DNA of 64,000 bases from Hydrogenovibrio crunogenus (GCF_004786015.1 NZ_CP032096.1:620001-684000), one strand, 5' to 3'. Shown: positions 35,603 through 45,183, counted from the first letter of the stretch. Numbers and translations are program-made. The notes: generated by a model not told the origin, from the sequence alone.

Positions 35603-36375
35603 GTATCTGTGTGTCCATGTGTGTGTGAGCAAATGCGATGATCATGATGGTGCTCGTAAAACGCAACCTCTTCAAACCCTTGACCAAAAATCTCCTGGAA
35701 AGCAGGGTTGCCAGAAACTGTTTGCGGTAATCCAGAGCAACATAAATGCTGGTTTAAACACAGAACCTTATTGGTGCTTTTCATGACAATGTGCAAATCA
35801 TGGCTGACCATTAAGATGCCGCAACCGTACTTATCTCGAATCTCACTGATATAATGATAAAGTTCGGTTTGTCCTTGTAGATCAACTCCCTGAACAGGTT
35901 CGTCTAAAATCAACAGTTCAGGATGTCTGAGTAAGGCTCTAGCCAATAAAATACGTTGCATTTCACCACCAGAAACCTGTTGGATCGGCTGTGTTAATAA
36001 TTCGTTTAGCTTCAAGTCTTTAATGACTTCATGGAGCTCTGTGGTATCATTCTTTTTTTTATGAAACAGGGTTTGAGACTGGCGGGTTAAGCCGAGTTCT
36101 AAAAAGCGTTGAACGCTTAACGGCATGGACGCATCCACTTGTATTTTTTGAGGCATAAACCCAATACGCAAGCCGGCTTTACGTGTAACTTTTCCTGATG
36201 TTGGCTGTATTAAATTTAATAGAATTTTTAACAATGTCGATTTTCCAGCGCCATTCGGGCCGATCAGCGTGACGATTTCATTTGAATGAAGGGTCAAAGA
36301 AATATCGTTAAGAACGGTTTTGTCCCCATAAGCATGATTGATATTTGTTGCTGTGATTAAAGGAGATGATGTCAT
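35599..36375 (-). CDS. znuC: Zinc ABC transporter ATP-binding protein ZnuC
   Basis: A 258-residue ATPase. Walker A GPNGAGKSTLLK, Q-loop GFMPQK, signature VSGGEMQRILLARALL, Walker B LLILDEPVQGVD, H-loop VSHDLHIV. The C-terminus is rich in histidines (EHHHDHRICSHTHGHTDT), as in several zinc transporter ATPases, and could bind zinc. It is divergent from znuA, the usual arrangement, with about 80 bp between the starts. I could not identify a clear Zur site there. Confidence 0.93.
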   Translation of the reverse strand: MTSSPLITATNINHAYGDKTVLNDISLTLHSNEIVTLIGPNGAGKSTLLKILLNLIQPTSGKVTRKAGLRIGFMPQKIQVDASMPLSVQRFLELGLTRQSQTLFHKKKNDTTELHEVIKDLKLNELLTQPIQQVSGGEMQRILLARALLRHPELLILDEPVQGVDLQGQTELYHYISEIRDKYGCGILMVSHDLHIVMKSTNKVLCLNQHLCCSGLPQTVSGNPAFQEIFGQGFEEVAFYEHHHDHRICSHTHGHTDT

Positions 36376-36457
36376 AGTGGGTTATTCTAATTGATGGACT
36401 GGAAAATAGGAATTTCTAATCAAATGTTTGTTGTTAAGGTTTAGTAAAGAGGTCTTT

Positions 36458-37363
36458 GTGAAGTATTTAACCTTTTGGGTCAGTTTGTTGATTAGTTTAC
36501 AAGCTCAAGCGATACAAGTCACGGTGACAATTCCACCATTGGCTGCGTTGGTTCAACCTTATCTGGATAAAGACGATCAGCTAACGGTGCTGTTAACGCC
36601 TGGCATGTCGCCGCATCACTTTCAGTTTCGTCCATCTCATCTCAAAGCGTTGCATGAAGCGGATTTGATTTTAACCGTCGGCAATGTCGTCGATCATTGG
36701 GCTGCAAAACCCGTTAAGCAGATTATAGAACAAAACCCGAAGGTGCTTCATATTGCAATGCAAAAACAGCCAGGCCTGGTGGTTTTACCTGGACGGGAAA
36801 GGACGCTTTTAGAGGAGTCGCATGTCAAGAATGATGGTGCGCATCATCACGATCATATGGATCCGCATGTCTGGCTGTCCATTGCAAATGCAAAGATCAT
36901 GATCAAATCGATTGGTCAGGCCTGGCAAATTTTAAAGCCCTTAAAAGCGGATCAAACCCTTGAGAAGACAGAACAATTTTTAGCTGAAATGAAAGTGCTA
37001 GATTATCAAATTAAAACGTTGTTAGCACCTATTAAAAAAGTACCTTACCTAGTGTTGCATGATGCGTTTTATTATTTTGAAAACGCTTATGGATTAAATA
37101 ATTTAGGAACGATTCAGATGTCTTCCGAAATTAAACCCAGTATTAAGCGCGTTTTGCAGTTGAGACACCTGATTGAAAAAGCACAGGTTCGGTGTGTTTT
37201 TAAAGAGCCTCAATTTCCGGACAATCAGTTGAATTATGTAATCCGTGGGTTGAATGTCAATATCGGCTCACTTGATCCGATGGGGCAATTTGACCCTTCA
37301 AAGAATTACGGTGATTTTATGAAAGAACTGGCCAATCAATATCAAGCGTGTTTACAGCAATGA
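36458..37363 (+). CDS. znuA: Periplasmic zinc-binding protein ZnuA
   Basis: A 301-residue solute-binding protein of the zinc ABC transporter. The N-terminus is a signal peptide (MKYLTFWVSLLISLQAQA). Zinc-ligand histidines appear in SPHHFQFRPS, in the short His-rich loop GAHHHDHMDPHVW, and in LVLHDAFYYFE. I prefer the GTG at 36458 because AGAGG precedes it and the signal peptide begins there; an ATG at 36428 would add ten residues. Two copies of the repeated palindrome lie in the gene. The stop overlaps the start of the next gene. Confidence 0.93.
   Translation: MKYLTFWVSLLISLQAQAIQVTVTIPPLAALVQPYLDKDDQLTVLLTPGMSPHHFQFRPSHLKALHEADLILTVGNVVDHWAAKPVKQIIEQNPKVLHIAMQKQPGLVVLPGRERTLLEESHVKNDGAHHHDHMDPHVWLSIANAKIMIKSIGQAWQILKPLKADQTLEKTEQFLAEMKVLDYQIKTLLAPIKKVPYLVLHDAFYYFENAYGLNNLGTIQMSSEIKPSIKRVLQLRHLIEKAQVRCVFKEPQFPDNQLNYVIRGLNVNIGSLDPMGQFDPSKNYGDFMKELANQYQACLQQ
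36770..36779. repeat. CCAGGCCTGG palindrome in znuA
   Basis: Exact copy followed by TGGTTTTA, read as Pro-Gly-Leu. Confidence 0.8.
36916..36925. repeat. CCAGGCCTGG-like palindrome (TCAGGCCTGG) in znuA
   Basis: One mismatch; read as Gln-Ala-Trp (IGQAWQI). It lies only 146 bp after the previous copy. Confidence 0.6.
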
Positions 37364-38106
37364 GTCATACCGTGTTGTTAACCGGGTTGCCGGGTGCAGG
37401 AAAGACCCGTTTCAAACAGGAGTTTGCAAAGCTTGCGCCTTCGGTACCTGTCGTAGAATTGGATTTGGCGAATGAGTCTTTATCCCAGTTGGATTTGTTG
37501 GAATCGGTTAAAGTTTGGTGCCTGATTGATGTGCGCTCTAAATTGCAGAATGCAGAAGCGGAGCAAGTTTTAAAACGTATGCTGGCAAAGGCTTCCGGCG
37601 TAATTTTAAGTTTTGTCGATCAGGCCGACTTAATGGCTCAGTCTTATTGGCAAGCATGGTTGAATGAGAATCTGGGTTCTCAAGTAAACTGCCCTCGTTT
37701 TCGCTGGTTTTCGACAGGACTGTCGTCTGATTGGAATTGGCAGGCTTTTGGGCAAAAACAGTCCGCCGATGCCATGATTGAATCATTGGCGCCTTTATCA
37801 CCACTGGCAAATTATCAGCGTTTGGCTTTTGCTTATGATTATGGGCAAGGTGCGAGTCCGACGAATCTTGAACATTTATTGTTAGGATTAGATGCCTCAA
37901 AGGAAAACTTAGGCATGCAGATTTGGCGAGTGCAGGGCGTTGTGCAGACCACAGAATATATCAACCCGGTGGCGATTGAAGGAACGGTTAATCGCTGGGA
38001 TACCTTTGCGGGTGAGTTGATAAATGAATCCGGTCACTTGAGAATCGAAGGTCTCAATTTAGATCCAACTTGGTTACAGCAAATAATGGAAGCCAGTGTT
38101 TTGTAA
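37360..38106 (+). CDS. P-loop protein, divergent COG0523/CobW-like putative metallochaperone coupled to znuA
   Basis: A 248-residue protein with Walker A GLPGAGKT at residues 9-16, right after the N-terminus as in CobW/COG0523 GTPases. A SFVDQADLM-like segment stands where such GTPases have the NKxD motif, and the C-terminal part (IWRVQGVVQT, INPVAIEGTVNRWDTFAG) recalls the CobW C-terminal domain. The metal-binding CxCC motif of the canonical family is absent and the nucleotide-specificity motif is degenerate. The start overlaps the znuA stop (ATGA), so a role linked to zinc supply is likely. The family assignment is tentative; an unrelated P-loop ATPase is possible. Confidence 0.6.
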   Translation: MSHTVLLTGLPGAGKTRFKQEFAKLAPSVPVVELDLANESLSQLDLLESVKVWCLIDVRSKLQNAEAEQVLKRMLAKASGVILSFVDQADLMAQSYWQAWLNENLGSQVNCPRFRWFSTGLSSDWNWQAFGQKQSADAMIESLAPLSPLANYQRLAFAYDYGQGASPTNLEHLLLGLDASKENLGMQIWRVQGVVQTTEYINPVAIEGTVNRWDTFAGELINESGHLRIEGLNLDPTWLQQIMEASVL

Positions 38107-38267
38107 GGTGAATTTTCAAGTCAGCAAAATATTAAGGAAAAACTCGTATTTGCTTGGAAAACAAGGTGTTTCACGCTTTTCTTTACAATAATAAAAGTGG
38201 ACAAAAAGGTAATTTCCGACTAGAATGGTCAGAAATTAAATTAGGTTAGTTGAAAACGAATATTAAG

Positions 38268-39758
38268 ATGTCAGAAGCTACTCAATATCAAGAAATAAAT
38301 GATCTGCTCAGCAAGAATAAAGGCTATAAAGAAGGCTTTTATACTCAAACAACAGTTGAGACCTTTGAAAAAGGATTAAATGAGACGGTCATTCGTGCAA
38401 TCTCGGCTAAAAAAAATGAGCCGGAGTGGATGCTGGATTTTCGTTTAAAAGCCTTTGAGCATTGGAAAACAATGAAAGAACCTCATTGGGCTAAAGCAGA
38501 ATACGAACCTTTGGATTATCAGGACTACAGTTATTACTCTGCGCCAGAGTGTTCCGCATGTGGCGATCATTGCCAAACAGATGATGCGGAAGCACAAGAG
38601 CCGGAAATGGATCCGGAGGTAGCAAAAGCATTTGCTGCTCTTGGCGTGCCGGTTTACGGAGATGAAACGTCCGAGAAAACCAATATCGCTGTGGATGCCA
38701 TCTTTGATTCGGTGTCTGTTTCGACTACAAAACGAGAAGACCTGTCTAAATTAGGGATTATCTTTTGTTCGTTTTCGGAAGCGGTTCAAGATTATCCTGA
38801 GTTGGTACAAAAGTATTTGGGTACGGTCGTGCCTTATCATGACAATTATTTTGCGGCGCTGAATTCAGCGGTTGCCTCGGATGGCACCTTTGTATACATT
38901 CCGGAAGGTGTTCGATCTCCCATTGACCTATCAACCTATTTCCGTATCAATGAAGCAAAAACAGGTCAATTTGAAAGAACGATTTTGATTGCAGATAAAA
39001 ACAGCTATGTCAGTTACTTGGAAGGCTGTTCTGCCCCTGTTCGAGATACTTATCAGCTGCACGCTGCAGTGGTGGAAGTGATTGTGCATGAAAATGCCGA
39101 AGTGAAGTATTCAACCGTTCAAAACTGGTATCCAGGGGATGAAGATTGTGAGGGTGGAATTTTAAATTTCGTGACCAAGCGTGGTGTTTGTGAAGGAGCG
39201 AACTCAAAACTTTCGTGGACGCAAGCAGAAACTGGGTCAGCCATTACCTGGAAATATCCAAGTTGTGTCTTGAAAGGGGATAATTCGATAGGCGAGTTTT
39301 ACTCAGTTGCTTTAACGAACCGACGTCAGCAAGCGGATACCGGAACCAAAATGATCCACATTGGTAAAAACACGCGTAGCACGATTATTTCAAAAGGGTT
39401 GTCTGCAGGGAAATCCGATAACACTTATCGTGGATTGGTGAAGATTCTACCGACAGCTGAAGGTGCAAGAAACTTTACTCAGTGTGATTCAATGTTGATT
39501 GGCGATCAGTGTGGTGCGCATACATTCCCTTATATTGAAGTTGAAAACCCTACGGCGAAAATGGAGCATGAGGCGACCACTTCCCGAATTGGTGAAGACC
39601 AGCTTTTTTATTGCCAGCAACGTGGGATCAGTGAGCAGGATGCCATTTCCATGATTGTGAATGGTTTCTGTAAAGAAGTATTCAGTGAATTGCCATTGGA
39701 ATTTGCACAAGAAGCAGAAGAGCTATTGGCAATCAGTCTAGAAGGGTCGGTTGGGTAA
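38268..39758 (+). CDS. sufB: Fe-S cluster assembly scaffold SufB
   Basis: A 496-residue component of the SufBCD scaffold on which iron-sulfur clusters are built. It is very like E. coli SufB, including the N-terminal CxxCxxxC motif (CSACGDHC) and long identical stretches ([11 protein letters not shown]-like, [24 protein letters not shown]). It ends [11 protein letters not shown]. The ATG at 38268 is the likely start; a TTG at 38250 preceded by AGG would add six residues. First gene of the sufBCDS operon. Confidence 0.96.
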   Translation: MSEATQYQEINDLLSKNKGYKEGFYTQTTVETFEKGLNETVIRAISAKKNEPEWMLDFRLKAFEHWKTMKEPHWAKAEYEPLDYQDYSYYSAPECSACGDHCQTDDAEAQEPEMDPEVAKAFAALGVPVYGDETSEKTNIAVDAIFDSVSVSTTKREDLSKLGIIFCSFSEAVQDYPELVQKYLGTVVPYHDNYFAALNSAVASDGTFVYIPEGVRSPIDLSTYFRINEAKTGQFERTILIADKNSYVSYLEGCSAPVRDTYQLHAAVVEVIVHENAEVKYSTVQNWYPGDEDCEGGILNFVTKRGVCEGANSKLSWTQAETGSAITWKYPSCVLKGDNSIGEFYSVALTNRRQQADTGTKMIHIGKNTRSTIISKGLSAGKSDNTYRGLVKILPTAEGARNFTQCDSMLIGDQCGAHTFPYIEVENPTAKMEHEATTSRIGEDQLFYCQQRGISEQDAISMIVNGFCKEVFSELPLEFAQEAEELLAISLEGSVG

Positions 39759-39827
39759 ATCATTACTTAAAAGACCTATCCCCTTATTTTAGAAACGCAA
39801 ACCTCTTAACGTTTAGAGAGAGAAAAA

Positions 39828-40613
39828 ATGTTATTAAAAGTTGAAAATTTACACGCACAAGTCGCTGAAGATGAAAGTAAGCAGATTCTGAAAGGGTTAA
39901 ACCTTGATGTTAAGCCTGGTGAAGTGCATGCCATTATGGGGCCGAATGGTGCGGGTAAAAGTACATTGTCCAGTGTCCTGGCAGGTCGTGAAGATTATGA
40001 AGTGACGGAAGGAAATGCAATTTTTAATGGTGAGGATTTATTAGAGCTGGATCCGGAAGATCGTGCGCGTAAAGGAATTTTTCTAGCCTTTCAATATCCA
40101 GTCGAAATCCCTGGCGTGAGCAATAAGTTGTTTATGCAAACGGCAGTCAATGCCATTCGTGAAGAAAAAGGCTTGCCTGCACTTGATATGTTTGATTTTG
40201 ATGAATATGCTCAATCAAAAATTGACTTATTGAATATGCGTAAAGATTTGTTGGATCGTTCTGTGAATGTTGGCTTTTCCGGCGGGGAAAAGAAACGTAA
40301 TGACATTTTTCAAATGGCATTATTGGAACCCAAATTGTGTATTTTGGATGAAACGGACTCCGGGCTGGATATTGATGCCATGAAGGTCGTCGCCAATGGC
40401 GTGAATTCATTAAGAACCGAAGACAGAAGTTTCATTGTTGTAACACATTACCAGCGTCTGCTTGATTACATCAAACCTGATCATGTACACGTGCTATATG
40501 ATGGAAAAATTATTAAGTCAGGTGGATTTGAGCTGGTTCATGAGCTTGAAGAGAAAGGATATGACGATATTATCCAAGCACATGATGATGCAACCGACAC
40601 AAATTCTAAATAG
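39828..40613 (+). CDS. sufC: Fe-S cluster assembly ATPase SufC
   Basis: A 261-residue ABC-type ATPase of the soluble SufBC2D complex. Walker A GPNGAGKST, FQYPVEIPGVSN typical of SufC, signature NVGFSGGEKKRND, Walker B LCILDETDSGLDIDA, H-loop THYQRLLDYI. It is preceded by a clear GAGAGAG ribosome site and followed 8 bp later by sufD. Confidence 0.97.
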   Translation: MLLKVENLHAQVAEDESKQILKGLNLDVKPGEVHAIMGPNGAGKSTLSSVLAGREDYEVTEGNAIFNGEDLLELDPEDRARKGIFLAFQYPVEIPGVSNKLFMQTAVNAIREEKGLPALDMFDFDEYAQSKIDLLNMRKDLLDRSVNVGFSGGEKKRNDIFQMALLEPKLCILDETDSGLDIDAMKVVANGVNSLRTEDRSFIVVTHYQRLLDYIKPDHVHVLYDGKIIKSGGFELVHELEEKGYDDIIQAHDDATDTNSK

Positions 40614-40621
40614 GGTGGAAC

Positions 40622-41926
40622 ATGACTTTAGCTGCGACGCCTAAAATGAGCCCGGCGGCTCGCCAGTTGTTGGATCAGCTGGTAGCCGAATCTCAAAAAT
40701 TGAACGAGCAAACCGAAGCGGAAGCTTTAATTGAAAAACGACAGGCAGCCCAAGAAAGATTGTTAAGCCAAGGGTTGCCAACTCGTAAAGACGAAGATTG
40801 GCAATATACGTCTTTAATACCGATGTTGTCACATGCGTTTGAAATTAAACCCGCTAAAACCATTACGTTGGATGCCATCCAGTCTTTTTTGCCTGAGTTT
40901 GATACGATTCGTTTGACATTTGTTGACGGAGTTTTTTCAGAAGAACTTTCTGCTGGATTCGATTTTATTCCTGATGCCTTATCGATTGAAATGGCCGATG
41001 CGGATGCTATCCAATCTATTAATTTAGACGAGCAGGCCGATGCCTTTCAGTTAATGAATGAAATGTTGTTGGATCAAGGGTTGACGGTTTCACTTGAAAA
41101 AGGGGCTGTTTTATCGGTACCGCTTCATGTGCTGCATGTGCAAACCCAGCCGGAACAGTGGGTTAACTTACGAACACAAGTGAGTCTGTCAAAAAATTCA
41201 GAAATGACGTTTATTCAGCAATTTGTTTCGTTGGAAGCCGGACACAGTGCCTTGGTGAATGATCTAGCGAAGGTGGCTGTTGCTGATGATGCTCGCTTTA
41301 AACAAATTGTGTTACAAGATATGAACTTGGAAAGTTATTATTTTGCGAATCAGTTTTTTGAGCAATCGTCTTCTTCTGTTGTTGAAACGAATTATGTTGG
41401 TTTGGGAGGTGAAATCTCACGCCATCAGAACTATTTAATGATGCTGGGTGAGCATGCTGAAAGTATGCAAAACTCGATTGGATTGGGAACAGGTAAACAA
41501 GTTATCGACTCTCGTACTTCAACTACGCATCAGGCGGCACACTGTGATAGCCGACAGCTACATAAATTGGTGTTGGATGACCAGTCCAGAGGTGTGTTTA
41601 ACGGTATGATCCATGTTGTGAAAGGCGCGCAGAAAACCGATGGCCAAATGGATAACAAGAATCTGTTGTTATCGAAAACCGCAAAAGTAGATGCCAAACC
41701 GCAATTAGAAATTTATGCAGATGATGTGAAGTGCTCTCATGGGTGTGCTTCTGGTCAAATCGATGAACAGCAAGTGTTTTATGCTCAAGCTCGCGGGATT
41801 CGTAAAGCAGATGCTTTACAGTTGATTACTCGAGCATTTTTGTTAGAGCCTCTAGAAAGCATTACAAACCTGACGTTGCGCAACTGGTTAACAGATACAG
41901 TCAGCCGTAAATTGGCAAAGCAATAA
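40622..41926 (+). CDS. sufD: Fe-S cluster assembly protein SufD
   Basis: A 434-residue paralogue of SufB, the second scaffold arm of SufBC2D. The N-terminal helical part includes LPTRKDEDWQYTSL. The C-terminal beta-helix region has the conserved blocks STTHQAAHCDSRQLHKLVLDDQSRGVFNG and KCSHGCASGQIDEQQVFYAQARGI, including the conserved Cys and His thought to hold the nascent cluster with SufB. Confidence 0.96.
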   Translation: MTLAATPKMSPAARQLLDQLVAESQKLNEQTEAEALIEKRQAAQERLLSQGLPTRKDEDWQYTSLIPMLSHAFEIKPAKTITLDAIQSFLPEFDTIRLTFVDGVFSEELSAGFDFIPDALSIEMADADAIQSINLDEQADAFQLMNEMLLDQGLTVSLEKGAVLSVPLHVLHVQTQPEQWVNLRTQVSLSKNSEMTFIQQFVSLEAGHSALVNDLAKVAVADDARFKQIVLQDMNLESYYFANQFFEQSSSSVVETNYVGLGGEISRHQNYLMMLGEHAESMQNSIGLGTGKQVIDSRTSTTHQAAHCDSRQLHKLVLDDQSRGVFNGMIHVVKGAQKTDGQMDNKNLLLSKTAKVDAKPQLEIYADDVKCSHGCASGQIDEQQVFYAQARGIRKADALQLITRAFLLEPLESITNLTLRNWLTDTVSRKLAKQ

Positions 41927-41955
41927 GTCGTTACTTAAATTTAAGATATTAATAC

Positions 41956-43170
41956 ATGAAATTTTCTGATATTAGAGATGCTTTTCCAATCCTGAAGTTA
42001 CAGGAAAACGGTCAGCCCTTGGTCTATTTGGACAGTGGTGCGACCTCTCAGAAACCGTTAAAAGTCATTGAAGCGATTGATCATTATTATCGAGCTGAGA
42101 ATGCTAACGTTCATCGTGGTGTGTACGGGTTAAGTGAGCGAGCAACCGAATCCTATGAAGGTGCTCGTGAAAAAGTCCGACATTTTCTAAATGCATCATC
42201 GACCAAGGAAATTGTTTTTGTTCGTGGCACCACTGAAGCGATTAATCTTGTCGCTCAAACTTGGGGGCGAGAAAATTTAACTGCTGGGGATGAAGTGTTA
42301 ATTACGGAAATGGAACATCATTCTAATATTGTTCCATGGCAGCTATTAAGAGACCAGCTGGGCATTAAGTTGGTGGTTGTGCCGATCAATGATCAAGGCG
42401 AAATCAGCTTGTCTGACTATGAATCTTTGTTGTCAGAAAAAACCAAATTGGTTTCCGTTGTGCATATGTCTAATGCACTGGGAAGTATTAACCCGGTTAA
42501 AGAAATGACGACGCTGGCACACAAAGTTGGTGCAAAAGTATTATTGGACGGGGCGCAAGCAGTTCCGCATATGGCGGTGGATGTCCAGTCATTGGATTGT
42601 GATTTTTATGCCTTTTCTGCGCATAAAATGTACGGGCCCACGGGGATTGGTGTGCTTTATGGCAAAGAAGCTTTGCTGGAAGCGATGCCGCCTTATCAAG
42701 GGGGGGGAGATATGATCTACTCCGTCACGTTTGATAAAACGGAATACAATGAATTGCCTTATAAGTTTGAAGCCGGCACGCCACATATTGCTGGTGGCAT
42801 CGGTTTGGGTGCCGCCATTGATTTTATGTTGGATATTGGTCTTGAGAATATCGCTCAGTATGAAAACCAATTATTGACCGAAGCAACAGAAAAGTTACAA
42901 CAGATTGAGGGGTTGAAAATTATTGGTCAGGCGGCCAATAAAGGCGGAGTGATCTCTTTCGTGATTGAAGGCGTTCACCCGCATGATATGGCAACTCTGA
43001 TGGATCAAGATGGCATTGCTGTGAGAGCCAGCCATCACTGTGCGATGCCTGTTATGCAGCGTTTCAATGTGCCGGCCACCATCCGCGCTTCATTAGGTGT
43101 TTATAATAATTCGGAAGACATTGATCGTTTAATTGCCTCTATCAAGGAAGCAATAGATATGTTAGTATGA
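41956..43170 (+). CDS. sufS: Cysteine desulfurase SufS
   Basis: A 404-residue PLP enzyme of group II that supplies sulfur for Fe-S assembly. PLP-binding Lys is in FSAHKMYGPTG; the catalytic Cys that carries the persulfide is in ASHHCAMPVM. TEMEHHSNIVPW and GGGDMIYSV are further signatures. Group II enzymes usually need SufE or SufU as sulfur acceptor; neither is present in this operon, so the partner is encoded elsewhere or replaced. A small unknown gene follows. Confidence 0.96.
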   Translation: MKFSDIRDAFPILKLQENGQPLVYLDSGATSQKPLKVIEAIDHYYRAENANVHRGVYGLSERATESYEGAREKVRHFLNASSTKEIVFVRGTTEAINLVAQTWGRENLTAGDEVLITEMEHHSNIVPWQLLRDQLGIKLVVVPINDQGEISLSDYESLLSEKTKLVSVVHMSNALGSINPVKEMTTLAHKVGAKVLLDGAQAVPHMAVDVQSLDCDFYAFSAHKMYGPTGIGVLYGKEALLEAMPPYQGGGDMIYSVTFDKTEYNELPYKFEAGTPHIAGGIGLGAAIDFMLDIGLENIAQYENQLLTEATEKLQQIEGLKIIGQAANKGGVISFVIEGVHPHDMATLMDQDGIAVRASHHCAMPVMQRFNVPATIRASLGVYNNSEDIDRLIASIKEAIDMLV

Positions 43171-43239
43171 CTGCGTAGCAGATGAGAGGCGTGTTGTTTG
43201 GTTTGAAATCGCCTTTACAAGGGACGCAGGAGTCAAATA

Positions 43240-43575
43240 TTGCAATCAAAACCCTATCATTGGATTCGCTTAGAACTGGTACCTTTGCCCGGATTAAACG
43301 ATCAAGTTAAAAAAGTACTTTATTGGAATCCCGATGCGGCAGAGTTGGTTGGTGATGGCGCAGAAGAGATTCTTCAGATGATACAGCTCGCTCAAAAAGA
43401 TGGGTTTATTAATGGCTCATCCATTTCACACTTTGAAATTACTTCTCCTTTAAATAAGCCTTCCGAATTAGCCGCGATATTGACACAGCACTATTGGATT
43501 GTGCCTGAACCTGTCATGGGACCCACTTCAGAATCAGTCAATCAGCCAGGCCTGGTTGAAATGCCGCTTCATTAA
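43240..43575 (+). CDS. Small hypothetical protein downstream of sufS
   Basis: A 111-residue soluble protein that I do not recognise. It starts at a TTG (43240) with AGGAG 8 bp upstream, which supports translation. It contains WIRLELVPLPGLNDQVKKVLYWNPDAAE and an acidic central part (GDGAEEILQMIQ). It has a single Trp-rich spot (HYWIVPEPV) and no Cys pattern suggesting an Fe-S carrier. The distance of about 70 bp to sufS on the same strand suggests cotranscription with the suf genes. An exact CCAGGCCTGG copy near its 3' end encodes part of QPGLVE. Confidence 0.6.
   Translation: MQSKPYHWIRLELVPLPGLNDQVKKVLYWNPDAAELVGDGAEEILQMIQLAQKDGFINGSSISHFEITSPLNKPSELAAILTQHYWIVPEPVMGPTSESVNQPGLVEMPLH
43546..43555. 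repeat. CCAGGCCTGG palindrome near the end of the small suf-linked gene
   Basis: Exact copy, read as Pro-Gly-Leu, 20 bp before the stop. Confidence 0.8.
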
Positions 43576-43768
43576 TGAAATGCCAGGGTTTGTTTGTTTT
43601 AAATTGATGAATTGTTATTAAGGTTTAAAAAAATCAAATCGTTAGCGCTATTTTAATTTTAGATTGGCAGAATGTTTCAAATGTTCAGTGTAAAAATTAA
43701 ATGTATTTTAAACCTAAAGCCTTATAAATCGGTATGATATGACATATTAGAAAGGTGTCCCTTATAGA

Positions 43769-45154
43769 ATGAAAGATCAAGTTAAACAAATTCATTTCGT
43801 CGGAATTGGTGGCGTTGGTATGGCCGGGATTGCAGAAGTCTGCTTGAATTTAGGTTTTACGGTTTCCGGTTCTGATTTAAAAGAAAATCCAACCGTTCGG
43901 CATTTAATCTCTTTAGGTGCGTTAATTCAGTTCAATCATGATGCTCTGCATGTTAAAAACAGTGATGTCGTTGTCGTCTCGACGGCTATTGCCAAAGATA
44001 ATCCAGAAGTTTGCTTTGCCAAAGAAAGTCGCATACCAGTGATTCCGAGAGCAGCAATGTTGGCAGAACTCATGCGGATGCGGTTTGGGATAGCCATTGC
44101 TGGAACGCATGGCAAAACCACCACTACGTCATTGGCCTCAGCCATCTTAACGGAAGGAGGGTTGGATCCGACTTTTGTTATCGGTGGCAAATTGAATCAA
44201 TTCGATTCCAATGCTCGCCTAGGCGGCAGTCAATATTTGATTGCTGAAGCGGATGAGTCTGATGCTTCGTTTTTACATTTATCTCCTATGATGTCAGTTG
44301 TCACCAATATTGACGAAGATCACATGGAGACATACCAAGGTGATTATGCCAACCTTGAACAGACTTTTATTGAATTCATTCACCGTTTACCCTTTTACGG
44401 TGTCGCTATCGTATGCATTGATGACCAAAACATTCAAAATATGCTCCCTAAATTGTCTCGTAAAATACGCACATATGGGTTTTCGGAGTCAGCAGATATT
44501 CAGGCAGTCCAAGTCGTTCATCAGGGGCTTAGTATGCACTTTAATGTCAAAGCAAACGACCTTCCGGAATTCAGTGTGGTATTAAATCAACCAGGTAAGC
44601 ACAATGTGTTAAATGCACTGGCAGCCATTACTGTTGCGTTGGAACTGGACGTTTCTATTGAGTCGATTCAAAAAGCCTTGGCTGGTTTTGGAGGGGTTGG
44701 GCGCCGCTTTGAAGTGTATCCTCATCGTTTTATTGGGCATAAAAACGTCACTTTAGTGGATGATTATGGGCACCACCCAACAGAGCTTGAAGCCACGTTA
44801 TCGACTGCACGCATGGCTTTCCCTGAAAAGCGGTTAGTGCTGGTTTTCCAACCGCACCGTTACAGTCGAACGCGGGATTTGTTTGATGAGTTCGTGCAAG
44901 CATTGCAACATACTGACTTACTGGTGTTGTTGGATGTTTATCCTGCTGGAGAAGCGCCGATTGCTGCATTTGATTCAAAAGCATTGCTTCAAGCCATGCG
45001 GTTGCGAGGACACAAAGAAAATTTGCATGTAGAAAGCCAGCAACAATTGAATGAATTAACCGATACGCTTCTACTAGATGATGACGTTGTTCTCGTCATG
45101 GGAGCTGGAGATGTAGGACAACTTGCAAGAGACTGGAAGCAGCAAGCCTGTTAG
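43769..45154 (+). CDS. murC: UDP-MurNAc:L-alanine ligase MurC
   Basis: A 461-residue cytoplasmic Mur ligase adding the first amino acid of the peptide stem. N-terminal Rossmann motif HFVGIGGVGMAGIAEV, ATP loop AGTHGKTTTT, and EADESDASFLHL and DDYGHHPTELEATL are typical. It opens the second segment of the dcw cluster, about 17 kb from murG, and is followed by ddl without murB between them. About 190 bp before it probably holds its promoter (TATGAT at 43733-43738 is a possible -10 box). Confidence 0.97.
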   Translation: MKDQVKQIHFVGIGGVGMAGIAEVCLNLGFTVSGSDLKENPTVRHLISLGALIQFNHDALHVKNSDVVVVSTAIAKDNPEVCFAKESRIPVIPRAAMLAELMRMRFGIAIAGTHGKTTTTSLASAILTEGGLDPTFVIGGKLNQFDSNARLGGSQYLIAEADESDASFLHLSPMMSVVTNIDEDHMETYQGDYANLEQTFIEFIHRLPFYGVAIVCIDDQNIQNMLPKLSRKIRTYGFSESADIQAVQVVHQGLSMHFNVKANDLPEFSVVLNQPGKHNVLNALAAITVALELDVSIESIQKALAGFGGVGRRFEVYPHRFIGHKNVTLVDDYGHHPTELEATLSTARMAFPEKRLVLVFQPHRYSRTRDLFDEFVQALQHTDLLVLLDVYPAGEAPIAAFDSKALLQAMRLRGHKENLHVESQQQLNELTDTLLLDDDVVLVMGAGDVGQLARDWKQQAC

Positions 45155-45183
45155 TGACTACTTTTTAATACTGAAGTGAAATT

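Noticed and set aside
36376-36457. Zur operator between znuC and znuA
   Set aside because: No convincing palindrome of the Zur type could be found by eye, although regulation by Zur is expected biologically.
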